From NCBI GenBank assembly GCA_030746455.1, contig JASLMQ010000404.1, positions 1 to 16,068 of the forward strand: 16,068 bases of DNA, given 5' to 3'. A program made the translations under genes and the position numbers. Position 1 is the stretch's first letter; each line of letters begins with the position of its first letter. Source of the stretch: Candidatus Latescibacterota bacterium (lineage in GTDB: Bacteria > Latescibacterota > UBA2968 > GCA-2709665). Positions 7,896 through 15,876 of this stretch are shown here, in pieces. The notes beneath the pieces were generated by a model. That model worked only from the letters and a program-made list of their open reading frames with translations. It was not told the DNA's origin and did no database searches.

Positions 7896-9098
7896 TTACC
7901 GACGATATCGCTTCCACGACTCGATCATCTGCCGGATGCCTTCCTGCGGTATGTCCGGGAACAGGAACGCCGACAGGATGAACCGGTTGTTCGCGTTGAG
8001 GCACTCGATGGCCTGACGTACGGCCGTATCGATCTCATCCGGTTTCCCGGAGGTCAGCGTGACCTCCGCGTTGACGCCTCCCCAGAAGGCGTGGTTCGAG
8101 CCGCAGTGGTCGAACAGGGACCGAAGATCGCCTCCGTTGAGCATCCGTGGATCCACGCCCTGGAGCACATCCGCCTGGAGCTCTGAGAGGATCTCAGCAT
8201 AGGCCCCGTATCCTTCGGCCAGAAGGTAGCTGTGGATCTTCCCCGCCTGGTGAACCAGCACCGACTCCTCCTCGATCAAGGGAACCAGGAATCTCCTGAA
8301 ACCCTCGATCCCCATCATCGTGGGCGTCTCGTACCACCCCCGTCGCTGAACCACGTCCACGTCCGCCTCCAGCGCAAGGCGCGTCAGGTCAAGGGACCAC
8401 TCTTGGAAAATCGAGAAGAACGCCTCGACGAACTCGGGATCGTCGTTCAGCATCATAAGGAAGGTCGGTATATCGCAGAACCACTGGTAGGCATCGCCCA
8501 CGATCGTGCGTCTGGCCACGGTCGCCACCTGGTAGCGGCCTGCGATCTCGACCGCCCGCTGGACATCCATCCGCCACTCGTCGAGCGCGTGACCCTCAGG
8601 CGGCCTCACGACGTAGCGCAGCTTCTCCAGGTCCTCCTGTCCTTTCACCCAGGGCTCCGTCCTGCGCGACACGGCCCAATCGTCGAACAGGTCGACGCCG
8701 TATCCAGGCCGCTTCTCGACCCCGAACGTCGTGGGCTGCCACGGACCGTGTCGCCACGAGCACCAGTCTCCCGTCTCGCGAACGGTCTGTCGGAGCACCC
8801 CGGCCGGCGTGTGATACTCCTTCGTGGCCACAGGTTCCGGACCACTTGTGTCACGCCAGGTACGGATGGTCACATCCGGATGAGGCTGTGGATCCGGCAG
8901 CCAGATGTCGATCGTCGGGTCCATCTCGTAGGCCAGAAGGCACTCGGTGCGCGTAATCTGGTCCTGCCACAGGAAGAGGTCCTTCCACACGCCCACGGAC
9001 CCCTGGCCGACATAGGGGGAGAAGGGCACCCGGTCGTGGGCGGCCCCCGTCATCGCGGCCAGCATCCGCTCGCGGCTCGTCATCTCGCTCGTACTCAC
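7896..9098 (-). CDS. Uroporphyrinogen decarboxylase-fold protein (MtaA/CmuA-like superfamily)
   Basis: 400 residues from a GTG at 9098, which has GGGAG 7 bases upstream; a GTG at 9116 and an ATG at 9083 are alternatives. The opening SRERMLAAMTGAAHDRVPF is the standard entry of the URO-D superfamily (R-x-R-ML-x-A-...-DR-x-P). The C-terminal half shows the usual succession of barrel strands ending QGVDPRM, FWGGVN and AIECLNANNRFIL. The position where cobalamin methyltransferases have the zinc-binding H-x-C-G reads HQAG (283-286), so the Cys is lost, and the HemE signature around the substrate arginine is absent. It is therefore probably neither HemE nor a classic zinc methyltransferase. The family includes methylcobamide:CoM methyltransferases and many uncharacterised catabolic proteins. 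It sits between the neuB-like and BNR genes with short gaps, so it is likely co-transcribed and works on the same compound. Confidence 0.82.
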   Translation of the reverse strand: MSTSEMTSRERMLAAMTGAAHDRVPFSPYVGQGSVGVWKDLFLWQDQITRTECLLAYEMDPTIDIWLPDPQPHPDVTIRTWRDTSGPEPVATKEYHTPAGVLRQTVRETGDWCSWRHGPWQPTTFGVEKRPGYGVDLFDDWAVSRRTEPWVKGQEDLEKLRYVVRPPEGHALDEWRMDVQRAVEIAGRYQVATVARRTIVGDAYQWFCDIPTFLMMLNDDPEFVEAFFSIFQEWSLDLTRLALEADVDVVQRRGWYETPTMMGIEGFRRFLVPLIEEESVLVHQAGKIHSYLLAEGYGAYAEILSELQADVLQGVDPRMLNGGDLRSLFDHCGSNHAFWGGVNAEVTLTSGKPDEIDTAVRQAIECLNANNRFILSAFLFPDIPQEGIRQMIESWKRYRR

Positions 9099-9122
9099 AT
9101 CCGGTCTCCCTTGCACTCGACT

Positions 9123-9947
9123 CTAGCCGAAGCCCACCTCGCGCATGGTCACCCGGAGGGCCTCCCTGGCCAGCGCCTCTGCGGGCAGGGGTATCTTCTC
9201 AGCTTGTCCCAGCATGGTCTCCACGCGCTCGATGCGCCGCACCAGCTCGGCCAGGGAACCTGGCGTCAGCGCCCCCTCGTGATCGTCTCCCGGCAGTCGC
9301 GTGCTGTAGGTAAAATGCTTCTCGATGACCTGCGCGCCGAGGGCTACCGCAGCGACACTAGCCTCCAGACCCCGGCTGTGGTCGCTGAATCCGATGCCGC
9401 GGTCTGGAAACGTCTCCTTGAGCGTGAGCATCGCACGGAGGTTCACGTTCTCGTCTTCCGTTGGATACTGGCTCGTGCACTGCAGAACACAGAGCGTCTC
9501 GATCCTGTTCAGCCGACTCACCGCCGTCCGGACCTCGTCCAGCGTCGACATCCCTGTCGACAAATAGACCGTCTTCACCTGTTCCGCACGTTCATTGACA
9601 TCGTCCAGCAGATCCAGGTCGGTCACACGGCTCGAGGCGAGCTTGAGCACCGTGCACCCCATCTCCTCCACCAGGAAGGCCGTTGACTTTCGTGAGAAGG
9701 TGGAGCACAGGAACCCAATGCCCAGCTCCTGGCAATGCCCCTGCATCTCGAAGTGCACCTCGACGGGCATCTCCACTCTCTTGAACTCGGCGTACCACGG
9801 GTGGTCCTGGCCGAACTGCTCGGCCGTGTAAGTCTGGAACTTGGCGAAATCGGCCCCGTTGGCTGCCGCCTCCCTCACCATGCCGCGACAGATGTCCCAG
9901 TTTCCATAGTGGTTCTCGCCGATCTCGGCGATCAGGGTCGTCTTCAT
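9123..9947 (-). CDS. NeuB-family nonulosonate synthase, barrel domain only
   Basis: 274 residues from an ATG at 9947, with AGGAGG 8 bases upstream. NeuB motifs run in order: LIAEIGENHYGNW (5-17), DFAKFQTY (33-40), YLSTGMSTLDEV (128-139), QCTSQYPTEDENVNLRAM (156-173), GFSDHSRG (186-193) and ALGAQVIEKHFT (202-213). H190 and H211 correspond to the Mn-binding histidines of NeuB. Known reaction for the family: condensation of phosphoenolpyruvate with N-acetylmannosamine or a related sugar to a nonulosonic acid. NeuB proteins are normally about 340-350 residues with a C-terminal SAF (antifreeze-like) domain that contacts the substrate. This one ends just after the barrel, and the usual D-H-x-x-S before the end of the barrel reads DDHEGAL. 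The substrate may therefore differ from ManNAc. It is the first gene of an operon with a URO-D-like and a BNR protein; no neuA or neuC is seen. Confidence 0.85.
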   Translation of the reverse strand: MKTTLIAEIGENHYGNWDICRGMVREAAANGADFAKFQTYTAEQFGQDHPWYAEFKRVEMPVEVHFEMQGHCQELGIGFLCSTFSRKSTAFLVEEMGCTVLKLASSRVTDLDLLDDVNERAEQVKTVYLSTGMSTLDEVRTAVSRLNRIETLCVLQCTSQYPTEDENVNLRAMLTLKETFPDRGIGFSDHSRGLEASVAAVALGAQVIEKHFTYSTRLPGDDHEGALTPGSLAELVRRIERVETMLGQAEKIPLPAEALAREALRVTMREVGFG

Positions 9948-9955
9948 AGCATGGC

Positions 9956-9961
9956 CCTCCT
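9956..9961 (-). promoter_or_regulatory. Ribosome binding site of the neuB-like gene
   Basis: A perfect AGGAGG on the minus strand, 8 bases before the ATG at 9947. It marks the first gene of the three-gene operon. The region 9948-10137 separates this operon from the divergent aminotransferase and should hold both promoters. I cannot point to convincing -35/-10 boxes in it. Confidence 0.65.
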
Positions 9962-10137
9962 GTCTATCGCCTGTGGACGCCGCTGAGGCAGCCTGCGCGC
10001 ATCTCGACGGGCACTCGAGATTGCGCTACCCAAGGGGCAGTGCCGGTTGTACTGTTGTGACACACGGCCTGATGTACATCCTCAGATCGTTGTCGATGGC
10101 TGTTCACCCAGCCGCTCGTTTCCAGGGGAGCTACGCG

Positions 10138-11076
10138 ATGCCTCAACGACTGGTCTACTTCAACGGCGAATTCGTACCCGAACGGGAGGCCCGCATCTCC
10201 ATCTTCGACTCGTCGCTCATGTTCGGCGACATGGTCTTCGAGATGACCCGCTCCTTCAACCAGAAGCCCTACAAGCTTCACGAACACCTCGTTCGGCTCT
10301 ATGGCTCGATGCGCTATGCCGAGATCGACTGCGGGCTGACCATCGATCAGATGGGAGCCGCCACTCTGGAAACCGTGGACAGGAACCTGCCGGCCCTCGA
10401 AGGGTACGATTTCCAGATCATGCACGACGCATCCCGTGGGGCCCTGGGACTCTACGACACCCTCGTCAATGAGGGCACGGATCCCATCGTCACCATCAAC
10501 GTCCTGCCCCTCATCCGTCACATAGGCGGCTCTGCCGAGAAGTACGAGACAGGCAGCCATTTCGTCACCACGCCCCAGCAATCCGTACCGTCGCGCTTCA
10601 TCGACCCGAAGGCCAAGAATCGAAGCCGGATCTTCTACCAGATCGCCAACCGCCAGGCCGCTCGGATCGAAAAGGGAGCGATGGCCCTGCTCACCGACGA
10701 GCGCGGCTTCATCACGGAAGGCACCGGCAACAACTTCTTCATGGTCCGCGGAGGCGAGATCTTCACACCCAGGCCACACAACATCCTGCGCGGCGTCTCG
10801 CGGGGCGTCTGCATGGACCTGGCGACACAAATCGGCATCCCTGTGCACGAAGCCGACCTGGAACCCTATGACGTCCGCGAGGCCGACGAGGCCTGGTGGA
10901 CCAGCACTACCATCTGCATGCTTCCCATCACCCGGTTCGAATTCCAGCCTGTTGGAAACGGGAAGCCCGGCCCGATCTACCAGCAGCTACTGGCGGCCTG
11001 GTCTGAGGAGGTCGGCGTCGACATCGCCGCCCAGGCCCGCGAATACGCCGAGAGGGCCAAGACCTGGGCCCCATAA
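10138..11076 (+). CDS. Class IV (branched-chain / D-amino acid type) aminotransferase
   Basis: 312 residues from the ATG at 10138, with AGGGGAG 7 bases upstream. The frame is open to 9973, but those codons lack a ribosome site and extend past the family's usual start. The opening VYFNGEFVPEREARISIFDS then LMFGDMVFE is the fold-type IV PLP aminotransferase entry. The likely PLP lysine is K158 or K160 in DPKAKNRSR. FITEGTGNNFF (191-201) with E194 and IFTPRPHNILRGVSRG (208-223) are the family's cofactor-pocket segments. Family reaction: amino transfer between glutamate or a branched-chain or D-amino acid and a 2-oxo acid; ADC lyase is a more distant possibility. The exact substrate is not readable. 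It is transcribed away from the neuB operon and converges on the second URO-D gene. It could supply an amino group to a keto-sugar pathway or act in ordinary amino acid metabolism. Confidence 0.87.
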   Translation: MPQRLVYFNGEFVPEREARISIFDSSLMFGDMVFEMTRSFNQKPYKLHEHLVRLYGSMRYAEIDCGLTIDQMGAATLETVDRNLPALEGYDFQIMHDASRGALGLYDTLVNEGTDPIVTINVLPLIRHIGGSAEKYETGSHFVTTPQQSVPSRFIDPKAKNRSRIFYQIANRQAARIEKGAMALLTDERGFITEGTGNNFFMVRGGEIFTPRPHNILRGVSRGVCMDLATQIGIPVHEADLEPYDVREADEAWWTSTTICMLPITRFEFQPVGNGKPGPIYQQLLAAWSEEVGVDIAAQAREYAERAKTWAP

Positions 11077-11128
11077 ACCCCTGCTTCAAGCCTTCCGAGT
11101 ATCCCATCTTCCGGTCGGTCCGGACGCC

Positions 11129-12307
11129 TCAAGGTCTGGATAGGCGATCCATTCCAAAGTACTTCCGGTACCCGTTGACGAGTGCGTAGTAGTTCTCCAC
11201 CGGGATGTCCTCGTGTACCGAGTGGCTCAGGTGCAGGATGTGCCCGCCCGGGCTCCTGCGCCCGTGATCCAGGCACTCGATCACCTCGCGCTCCACGTCG
11301 TCCGGGCTGCCCAAGCACATGGTGTGCCGTGCGTCCATGTTGCCGAGTATGCAAACCCGGTCCGCCACACCCTCCTTGATCAGACGGGGCCACGTCATCC
11401 CGGCGGCCTTGTCCACCTCCTTGTATCCGTCGATCTCCGACTCGAAGAAGAACATATCCCTGATGGGCCAGTGATTGCCGTCCGAGGTGTACACCGCCTT
11501 CGCCCCCATGTCGTGGATGATCTCCACGTGTTCCCGGATCACCGGCAGGATGAACTCTCTGTACATGGCCGGTGAGATGAAGGGACCCTTGTCACAGCTC
11601 ACATCGCCGCCCATGGCCACCACCTCGGCACCGTCCTCGATGAGGCGCCGCGTGCGCTCGAACACCGGAAGCTTCTGCTTTTCAATCCACCGCTGGAAGA
11701 GGTCGGGCGACTCGACCATCCACATCAGCAGGAAGGGCGGGTAGAACGCCACGCCCGTTCCCGCACCAATCTCCACCATATAGACCCAGCCCATGCCGTC
11801 CTCCTCGGCGCGCCTTCGAATCCGCTCCGTGAAGGCATTCTTCCCCCTGCCGATCTCCGGACACGTTCCGTCCCACGCCTCCACCTCCCGACGCGTCTCC
11901 TCCTCCAGGTACCGGTGGCTGTAGCTCTGGTCCTCCGCCGGGTTGTCCAGCACGACCAGGTCCGTCTTCGAATCGCGATGGTACTTCAGGCCGTTGCGCG
12001 TCCACGTGTGCTCCCCCGTCTTCGCCGGTCGCGGATCCAGAACCGCGGGTACCCCGTTGTACCGGACCATGTCCAGCTCGAAGTACCGGTTGATCTCGTA
12101 CTGGGCGTCCACGTGCAGGTCGAGAAGCTCCTCACGCGTGATGCCCTCCGCCAGTGCGTCCCAGTACATCCCGGCGTCGGTTGCGGGGTTGCGTCCGCAA
12201 ATGTCCCAGTAGACGGGATGAAACGGCGAGTAGATCTCGAAGAGTGGCGTCCGGTCCGGCGCCCGATATGCGAACGCGTCTGCGATCCGTTTCTTCGATG
12301 GTGACAT
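11129..12307 (-). CDS. Uroporphyrinogen decarboxylase-fold protein, second copy
   Basis: 392 residues from an ATG at 12307, with AGGAG 10 bases upstream. The start KKRIADAFAYRAPDRTPLFE (5-24) and the end GGHILHLSHSVHEDIPVENY (354-373) are typical of the URO-D superfamily. It is distant from the copy at 7896-9098. Where zinc-dependent methyltransferases have H-x-C-G-(N/D), it reads TSDGN (274-278), so both ligands are missing. The HemE active-site signature is also missing. DVSCDKGPFISPAMYREFIL (235-254) fits the family's conserved middle segment. The function is unknown: a methyltransferase-like or sugar-lyase-like role in the same pathway as the heparinase is inference from position. It is the third gene of its operon, 41 bases after the unknown gene, and converges on the aminotransferase with a 52-bp gap that shows no hairpin. 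Confidence 0.82.
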   Translation of the reverse strand: MSPSKKRIADAFAYRAPDRTPLFEIYSPFHPVYWDICGRNPATDAGMYWDALAEGITREELLDLHVDAQYEINRYFELDMVRYNGVPAVLDPRPAKTGEHTWTRNGLKYHRDSKTDLVVLDNPAEDQSYSHRYLEEETRREVEAWDGTCPEIGRGKNAFTERIRRRAEEDGMGWVYMVEIGAGTGVAFYPPFLLMWMVESPDLFQRWIEKQKLPVFERTRRLIEDGAEVVAMGGDVSCDKGPFISPAMYREFILPVIREHVEIIHDMGAKAVYTSDGNHWPIRDMFFFESEIDGYKEVDKAAGMTWPRLIKEGVADRVCILGNMDARHTMCLGSPDDVEREVIECLDHGRRSPGGHILHLSHSVHEDIPVENYYALVNGYRKYFGMDRLSRP

Positions 12308-12348
12308 GAAGGTCTTGCTCCTGGAACCGAGGTACCTCGGGATTCAGC

Positions 12349-13161
12349 TCAGTCTCGGTCAGCGCCATCGAGGGCGTGCCACGGCGCCTCAGAGAGATGT
12401 CGTTGCAGATCGGAGATCCCGCATTGAGAGAGCAGGTGCGTGTAGGGGAACTCGCCCGTCGACCGGAAACAGTCGGCGTTCTTCTTGTGGAACCCACCCC
12501 GTCTGTCCATGAACTGCCCCCACCATCCCAGATGGCCAGCCGGACCGCCGTGAACCGCGTTGTCCGTCCACGGAGCCGGAAAGATGCTGGCGAAGGCCGG
12601 CACACTGTTGACCCAGCTGCCCATCTGGGCCATCTTCACATCCGGGCGTTCTGCCACAGCCTTCTCAAGCGCCGTGGTGAGCATCCCCGCGAGGTCGTCC
12701 AGCCGTCGGAACGGCGAATCGGGACGGAAGGCGTTCCTGAAGTGGAGGGTGAGATAGTCTTCGCCTTCAGTCGAGTGATAGGACGGATCGAACTGGTACC
12801 GAAAGCAGTTGCCCGACCGATAGACCCATTCGGCATCGGACTCGAGGTCGGACTCGAGCCTGGGCTCCACCCACGGCCACAATAGGTTCAACCCCTCCGA
12901 CTCCAACGCCTCGGAAGATGCGTCAACCCGGTGCGCTTCACAGATCCGGACCAAATCCACCAGTACGCTCCCCCAGTCGCCATCGGGCACCGGCCCGGAC
13001 TTCCAGTCCGATGCGAGGGTCGTCTTCCAGTAGAGGCCTACGCGTTTCTGGATGGCCTCCTCGAAGGGCATACCCTCCTCGCGGGCGAGCCATTTCACAC
13101 GCCAGAGCTTCAGCTGGATCACGTTGCGGACGTAGTCCCTGTGGATCTCGATATCCGTCAC
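12349..13161 (-). CDS. Unknown protein, coupled to heparinase-like gene
   Basis: 270 residues from a GTG at 13161 that overlaps the stop of the heparinase-like gene by four bases (GTGA), which indicates translational coupling. I do not recognise the family. No signal peptide, membrane segment, cofactor motif or repeat is evident. The protein begins with a helical, charged stretch (residues 5-48). It continues with an acidic middle and an aromatic segment WVYRSGNCFRYQFDP (112-126). The C-terminal half looks the most enzyme-like: LTLHFRNAFRPDSPF (137-151), then GSWVNSVPAFASIFPAPW (181-198), GHLGWWGQFMDRRGGFHKKN (209-228) and GEFPYTHLLSQC (236-247). These are rich in Trp, His and Arg, as in a sugar-binding or catalytic pocket. 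Placed between a heparinase-like protein and a URO-D-fold protein, it is a likely soluble partner in carbohydrate turnover, but this is inference. Confidence 0.8.
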   Translation of the reverse strand: MTDIEIHRDYVRNVIQLKLWRVKWLAREEGMPFEEAIQKRVGLYWKTTLASDWKSGPVPDGDWGSVLVDLVRICEAHRVDASSEALESEGLNLLWPWVEPRLESDLESDAEWVYRSGNCFRYQFDPSYHSTEGEDYLTLHFRNAFRPDSPFRRLDDLAGMLTTALEKAVAERPDVKMAQMGSWVNSVPAFASIFPAPWTDNAVHGGPAGHLGWWGQFMDRRGGFHKKNADCFRSTGEFPYTHLLSQCGISDLQRHLSEAPWHALDGADRD

Positions 13162-15809
13162 GCTGTCCCATCTGCCACTGTGGCCGCCAACGGGATCACA
13201 AAGGTGTTCTGCGCTGTGATGTCCCGCCGCGGGAAATAGGCCTCGCCCGTCGTTTCCCCGTCAATTCGCAGGCCGTGGTCGTCGGCCAGCACCACAAGCA
13301 ACTTCCCGCCGTGCCGATCGATCCGATCGATCTCATAGCCGTGGGTGAGTCCGTTGCCGTGCGTCACGATCATCCAGACGCCCTTCAGGCCACCGCCCTC
13401 CGCGAGGTCTCCCTCCACGATGAAGGCGTCGTGCTCGTCTCCATCTGCCTTGCGTAACGACCCCACGATCCGGCCTTCGTACAGCGACCTCTCCGTGTCG
13501 AGTCGCGAATCTCCCAGGCTAAGCTCCTCTCCTTCGAAGAGCCACATCCGAGCTTCCCCTTCCTCGGATGTACGAACAACACCAAGCCGGCCTCGCACGC
13601 GCACGCCGTCTTGGGTGGTACGCTCGGGATAGGGCGGTCCGTCGAGCGTACTGATGACCGTATCGACCCCGTCCTGATGGGTGATCCTGAGGGCCACCGC
13701 ACCGGAATCGCTGGGCTCGAGCGGCAACAGATCGACCCCCTGGATAAACGGGTCCCCCGAGAACGGCTCCTCCACGGCAACGAACGTGCTGGTGAGCGGA
13801 CTCGCGCCCTCCCGGCGGCCCACCAGATGGGGCATCCAGAAGTCGTACAGCTTCCTCATGTCCCCGTCTCCCCCTCGTCCCATCCTGCGGACCGACGGCG
13901 AGCGTCCCAGCCAGAGCTCCAGTGGAGCGCTCGTATCCCCCACAGCCTCGGAGAACGCGCCGAGGTGCACCCTCATTCCTCGCCTCGGATCACCAGGATA
14001 CTCGAAATCCACCGTGGCCACGCCATCGACCCGCGCTCGGGCAGCATCCCGGAACATGCCATAGGGATGAAACTTCGTCCGTTTGTGCGCCGGATCTTCC
14101 CAGGCCTCACCCGGCTCCAGCATCCACTTGCGTGGGGGATCAAGTATCACGCCGCATCGAACGCTGGTGTCTTCGTCGGCGTCGCCGTGAAGGGACCAAT
14201 CGTGGATGGATCCTCCCCGGACGCGGAAGAGGTCCACCACGTAGGCGTCCGACTCGCTGACCGGGATCATCACCAGCAGCCGCTGATACAGGTCGAGATC
14301 GGCGATGTTCTTGTATCCCCGGCTTCCATCGGCCTCCACGACGGAGATGCCGTCGGTGTTCGGAAAGTACCGGATCAGATTGCCATCGGTCTGGCCGCCG
14401 TCCTGGTCCGCCCGATCGACCACCACCGTGTTGTGGCACAGCGTGGAATTGCACCAATGGCGCATCTGGGTCCACGTGTACCCCAGGTCGGACAGCATCT
14501 CGCGTCCCCTGGCGAACAGCGTGAGATTGAGATTGTCAAAGTGGTGATGTCCGTGGGTGCCCGAGAAATGCAGCTGAGCCTGCATCTGGTCCTCGCCCAC
14601 GCCCCGACCCAGAGATGCGTGGCCATACGCCGGAGCAATGGTCGACATCGTGGTCTCTCGAGGTCGCGATCGTACCTCGTTGGCCCAGGTGTCGTGCACC
14701 GGCGTCGAGCAGCCGTTGGGGAAGTCGAGCGATTCCGTGGCGTGGTGCACCTTGGCCCAGAAGGACTGCGCCTGTTCAGGATCGAGGTCGTCGAACCGGG
14801 TGCCGTCCACCGCGTCGACGTAGCCAGGGGGATCCGAGTATCCTGCCACGGTGGCGAACGCCCGTCTCAATCCGCCCACGGTCATATAGTGATAGGATGG
14901 GGACTCGTGCCAGTGGCCATCGACAAAGAAGCCCTCGTCGAGGTTCTGCACCATCCATCGGAAGGCCTCGTGGACGTAGCGGGGCTCCTCGATCACCCGC
15001 CCGAGCATTGCCACACCGGCAACGTCATAGCCCACCACGTTTCCCACGTGGTAGTCGCTCGAAGAAGCCACCTCGTAGGTCTTCCTCAGGAAGTCGTCGG
15101 TCAGTTTCTGCCTGACCCCATACCCTCGCTCCTCCGACAGGTTCTCGAACTCGGGGCTCTCCCAGACCATATCGTAGGCAGCAATGATCTGCTTCGGGAT
15201 CTCGCAGTGGAAGTATCCCCAGCGTCCCGCATCCCAGCTGAAGGGCGGGTTTTGTGATTCGCAGAATCGCACGTCACGCGAGGAGCGATTGTGCAGAGCG
15301 GGGTAGTGCGGGTAGACCTGCGCGCATCGATCGAGTATCAGCACGACCCGTCGTGCATATGCCTCGAGACCGGTGGCCTGATAGGCCTTACCCAGGGCCG
15401 TGCATTGCTCCAGGAGCCACTGACGCCTGGGCAGCTGGCGGTACATGCTGAAGAAGTGGGTTACCCCGAGCTCTTCGTTCAGGTAGTACGGCAGATGGAC
15501 TTCCTCACCCGCACTGTTCTCACCTGACAAGACGTGCTGCTCCTCGTACACGTCGCTGGGAAGGACCACCGTGCCGCAGTACTTGCACGTTAAAGCCTGC
15601 GAATCCTCAACGGTCCATTCGAATACCCCCAGGCCCTGAACGCCCCCGTAGCAGCTGGGGCATTCGCAGTAGCTGACAAAGCCGTACTCGGGAACGAATC
15701 CGATCCACTCGGTCTCTTCCATCCCCATTGCACGCTCTGTCGCCGCCTCGTATTCGGATGCCTTGCTCTTGTCGATCTCGTGATCCAGCACCGGATGCTC
15801 TAGTTCCAT
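13158..15809 (-). CDS. Heparinase II/III-like protein with N-terminal zinc ribbon
   Basis: 883 residues from the ATG at 15809, preceded by GAGGAGGGGAG; a longer ORF to 15926 starts within a hairpin region and is rejected. Residues 48-78 hold a Cys cluster, C-x-C-P-x-C (48, 50, 53) and C-x2-C (75, 78), like a zinc ribbon. A helical alpha/alpha toroid follows (~110-380) with HWHESPSYHYMTVGGL (299-314), the motif found in heparinase-fold lyases. The heparinase II/III beta-sandwich begins near 412: FSGTHGHHHFDNLNLTLFAR (415-434), with H421, H423 and D425, then LSDLGYTW and LCHNTVVVD (457-465). Such enzymes cleave uronic-acid-containing glycans (heparin, alginate and similar) by beta-elimination. 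No signal peptide is visible, so it may act on imported oligosaccharides, as cytoplasmic oligo-alginate lyases do. It is the first gene of an operon with the unknown and URO-D-like genes. The substrate is not assignable. Confidence 0.85.
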   Translation of the reverse strand: MELEHPVLDHEIDKSKASEYEAATERAMGMEETEWIGFVPEYGFVSYCECPSCYGGVQGLGVFEWTVEDSQALTCKYCGTVVLPSDVYEEQHVLSGENSAGEEVHLPYYLNEELGVTHFFSMYRQLPRRQWLLEQCTALGKAYQATGLEAYARRVVLILDRCAQVYPHYPALHNRSSRDVRFCESQNPPFSWDAGRWGYFHCEIPKQIIAAYDMVWESPEFENLSEERGYGVRQKLTDDFLRKTYEVASSSDYHVGNVVGYDVAGVAMLGRVIEEPRYVHEAFRWMVQNLDEGFFVDGHWHESPSYHYMTVGGLRRAFATVAGYSDPPGYVDAVDGTRFDDLDPEQAQSFWAKVHHATESLDFPNGCSTPVHDTWANEVRSRPRETTMSTIAPAYGHASLGRGVGEDQMQAQLHFSGTHGHHHFDNLNLTLFARGREMLSDLGYTWTQMRHWCNSTLCHNTVVVDRADQDGGQTDGNLIRYFPNTDGISVVEADGSRGYKNIADLDLYQRLLVMIPVSESDAYVVDLFRVRGGSIHDWSLHGDADEDTSVRCGVILDPPRKWMLEPGEAWEDPAHKRTKFHPYGMFRDAARARVDGVATVDFEYPGDPRRGMRVHLGAFSEAVGDTSAPLELWLGRSPSVRRMGRGGDGDMRKLYDFWMPHLVGRREGASPLTSTFVAVEEPFSGDPFIQGVDLLPLEPSDSGAVALRITHQDGVDTVISTLDGPPYPERTTQDGVRVRGRLGVVRTSEEGEARMWLFEGEELSLGDSRLDTERSLYEGRIVGSLRKADGDEHDAFIVEGDLAEGGGLKGVWMIVTHGNGLTHGYEIDRIDRHGGKLLVVLADDHGLRIDGETTGEAYFPRRDITAQNTFVIPLAATVADGTA

Positions 15810-15813
15810 CTCC

Positions 15814-15819
15814 CCTCCT
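15814..15819 (-). promoter_or_regulatory. Ribosome binding site fixing the heparinase-like start
   Basis: AGGAGG within GAGGAGGGGAG on the minus strand, 4 bases before the ATG at 15809. It supports the 883-residue protein over a longer in-frame reading to 15926. Confidence 0.7.
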
Positions 15820-15876
15820 CGCACTGTAACCCCCGTTGTCCTGCGCAAACTCCCGCCTTGTTCGCGTCTGGAGCCT

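Noticed and set aside
9123..9947. Assignment as a true sialic acid synthase (neuB) for surface sialylation
   Set aside because: The SAF domain is absent and no neuA, neuC or sialyltransferase is present, so only the family-level call is kept.
10071..10080. Perfect 10-bp palindrome GATGTACATC in the divergent intergenic region, as a possible operator
   Set aside because: Palindromes of this length are expected many times by chance in 16 kb, and no second copy or regulator gene supports it.
7896..12307. Assigning the two URO-D-like genes as hemE (heme biosynthesis)
   Set aside because: Both lack the HemE signature residues, and neither sits near heme genes.
13611..15257. Long antisense ORF (548 codons) opposite the heparinase-like gene
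   Set aside because: It has no recognisable domain, and the minus strand has conserved lyase motifs. Similar shadow frames at 8232-9686 and 58-1458 were rejected for the same reason.
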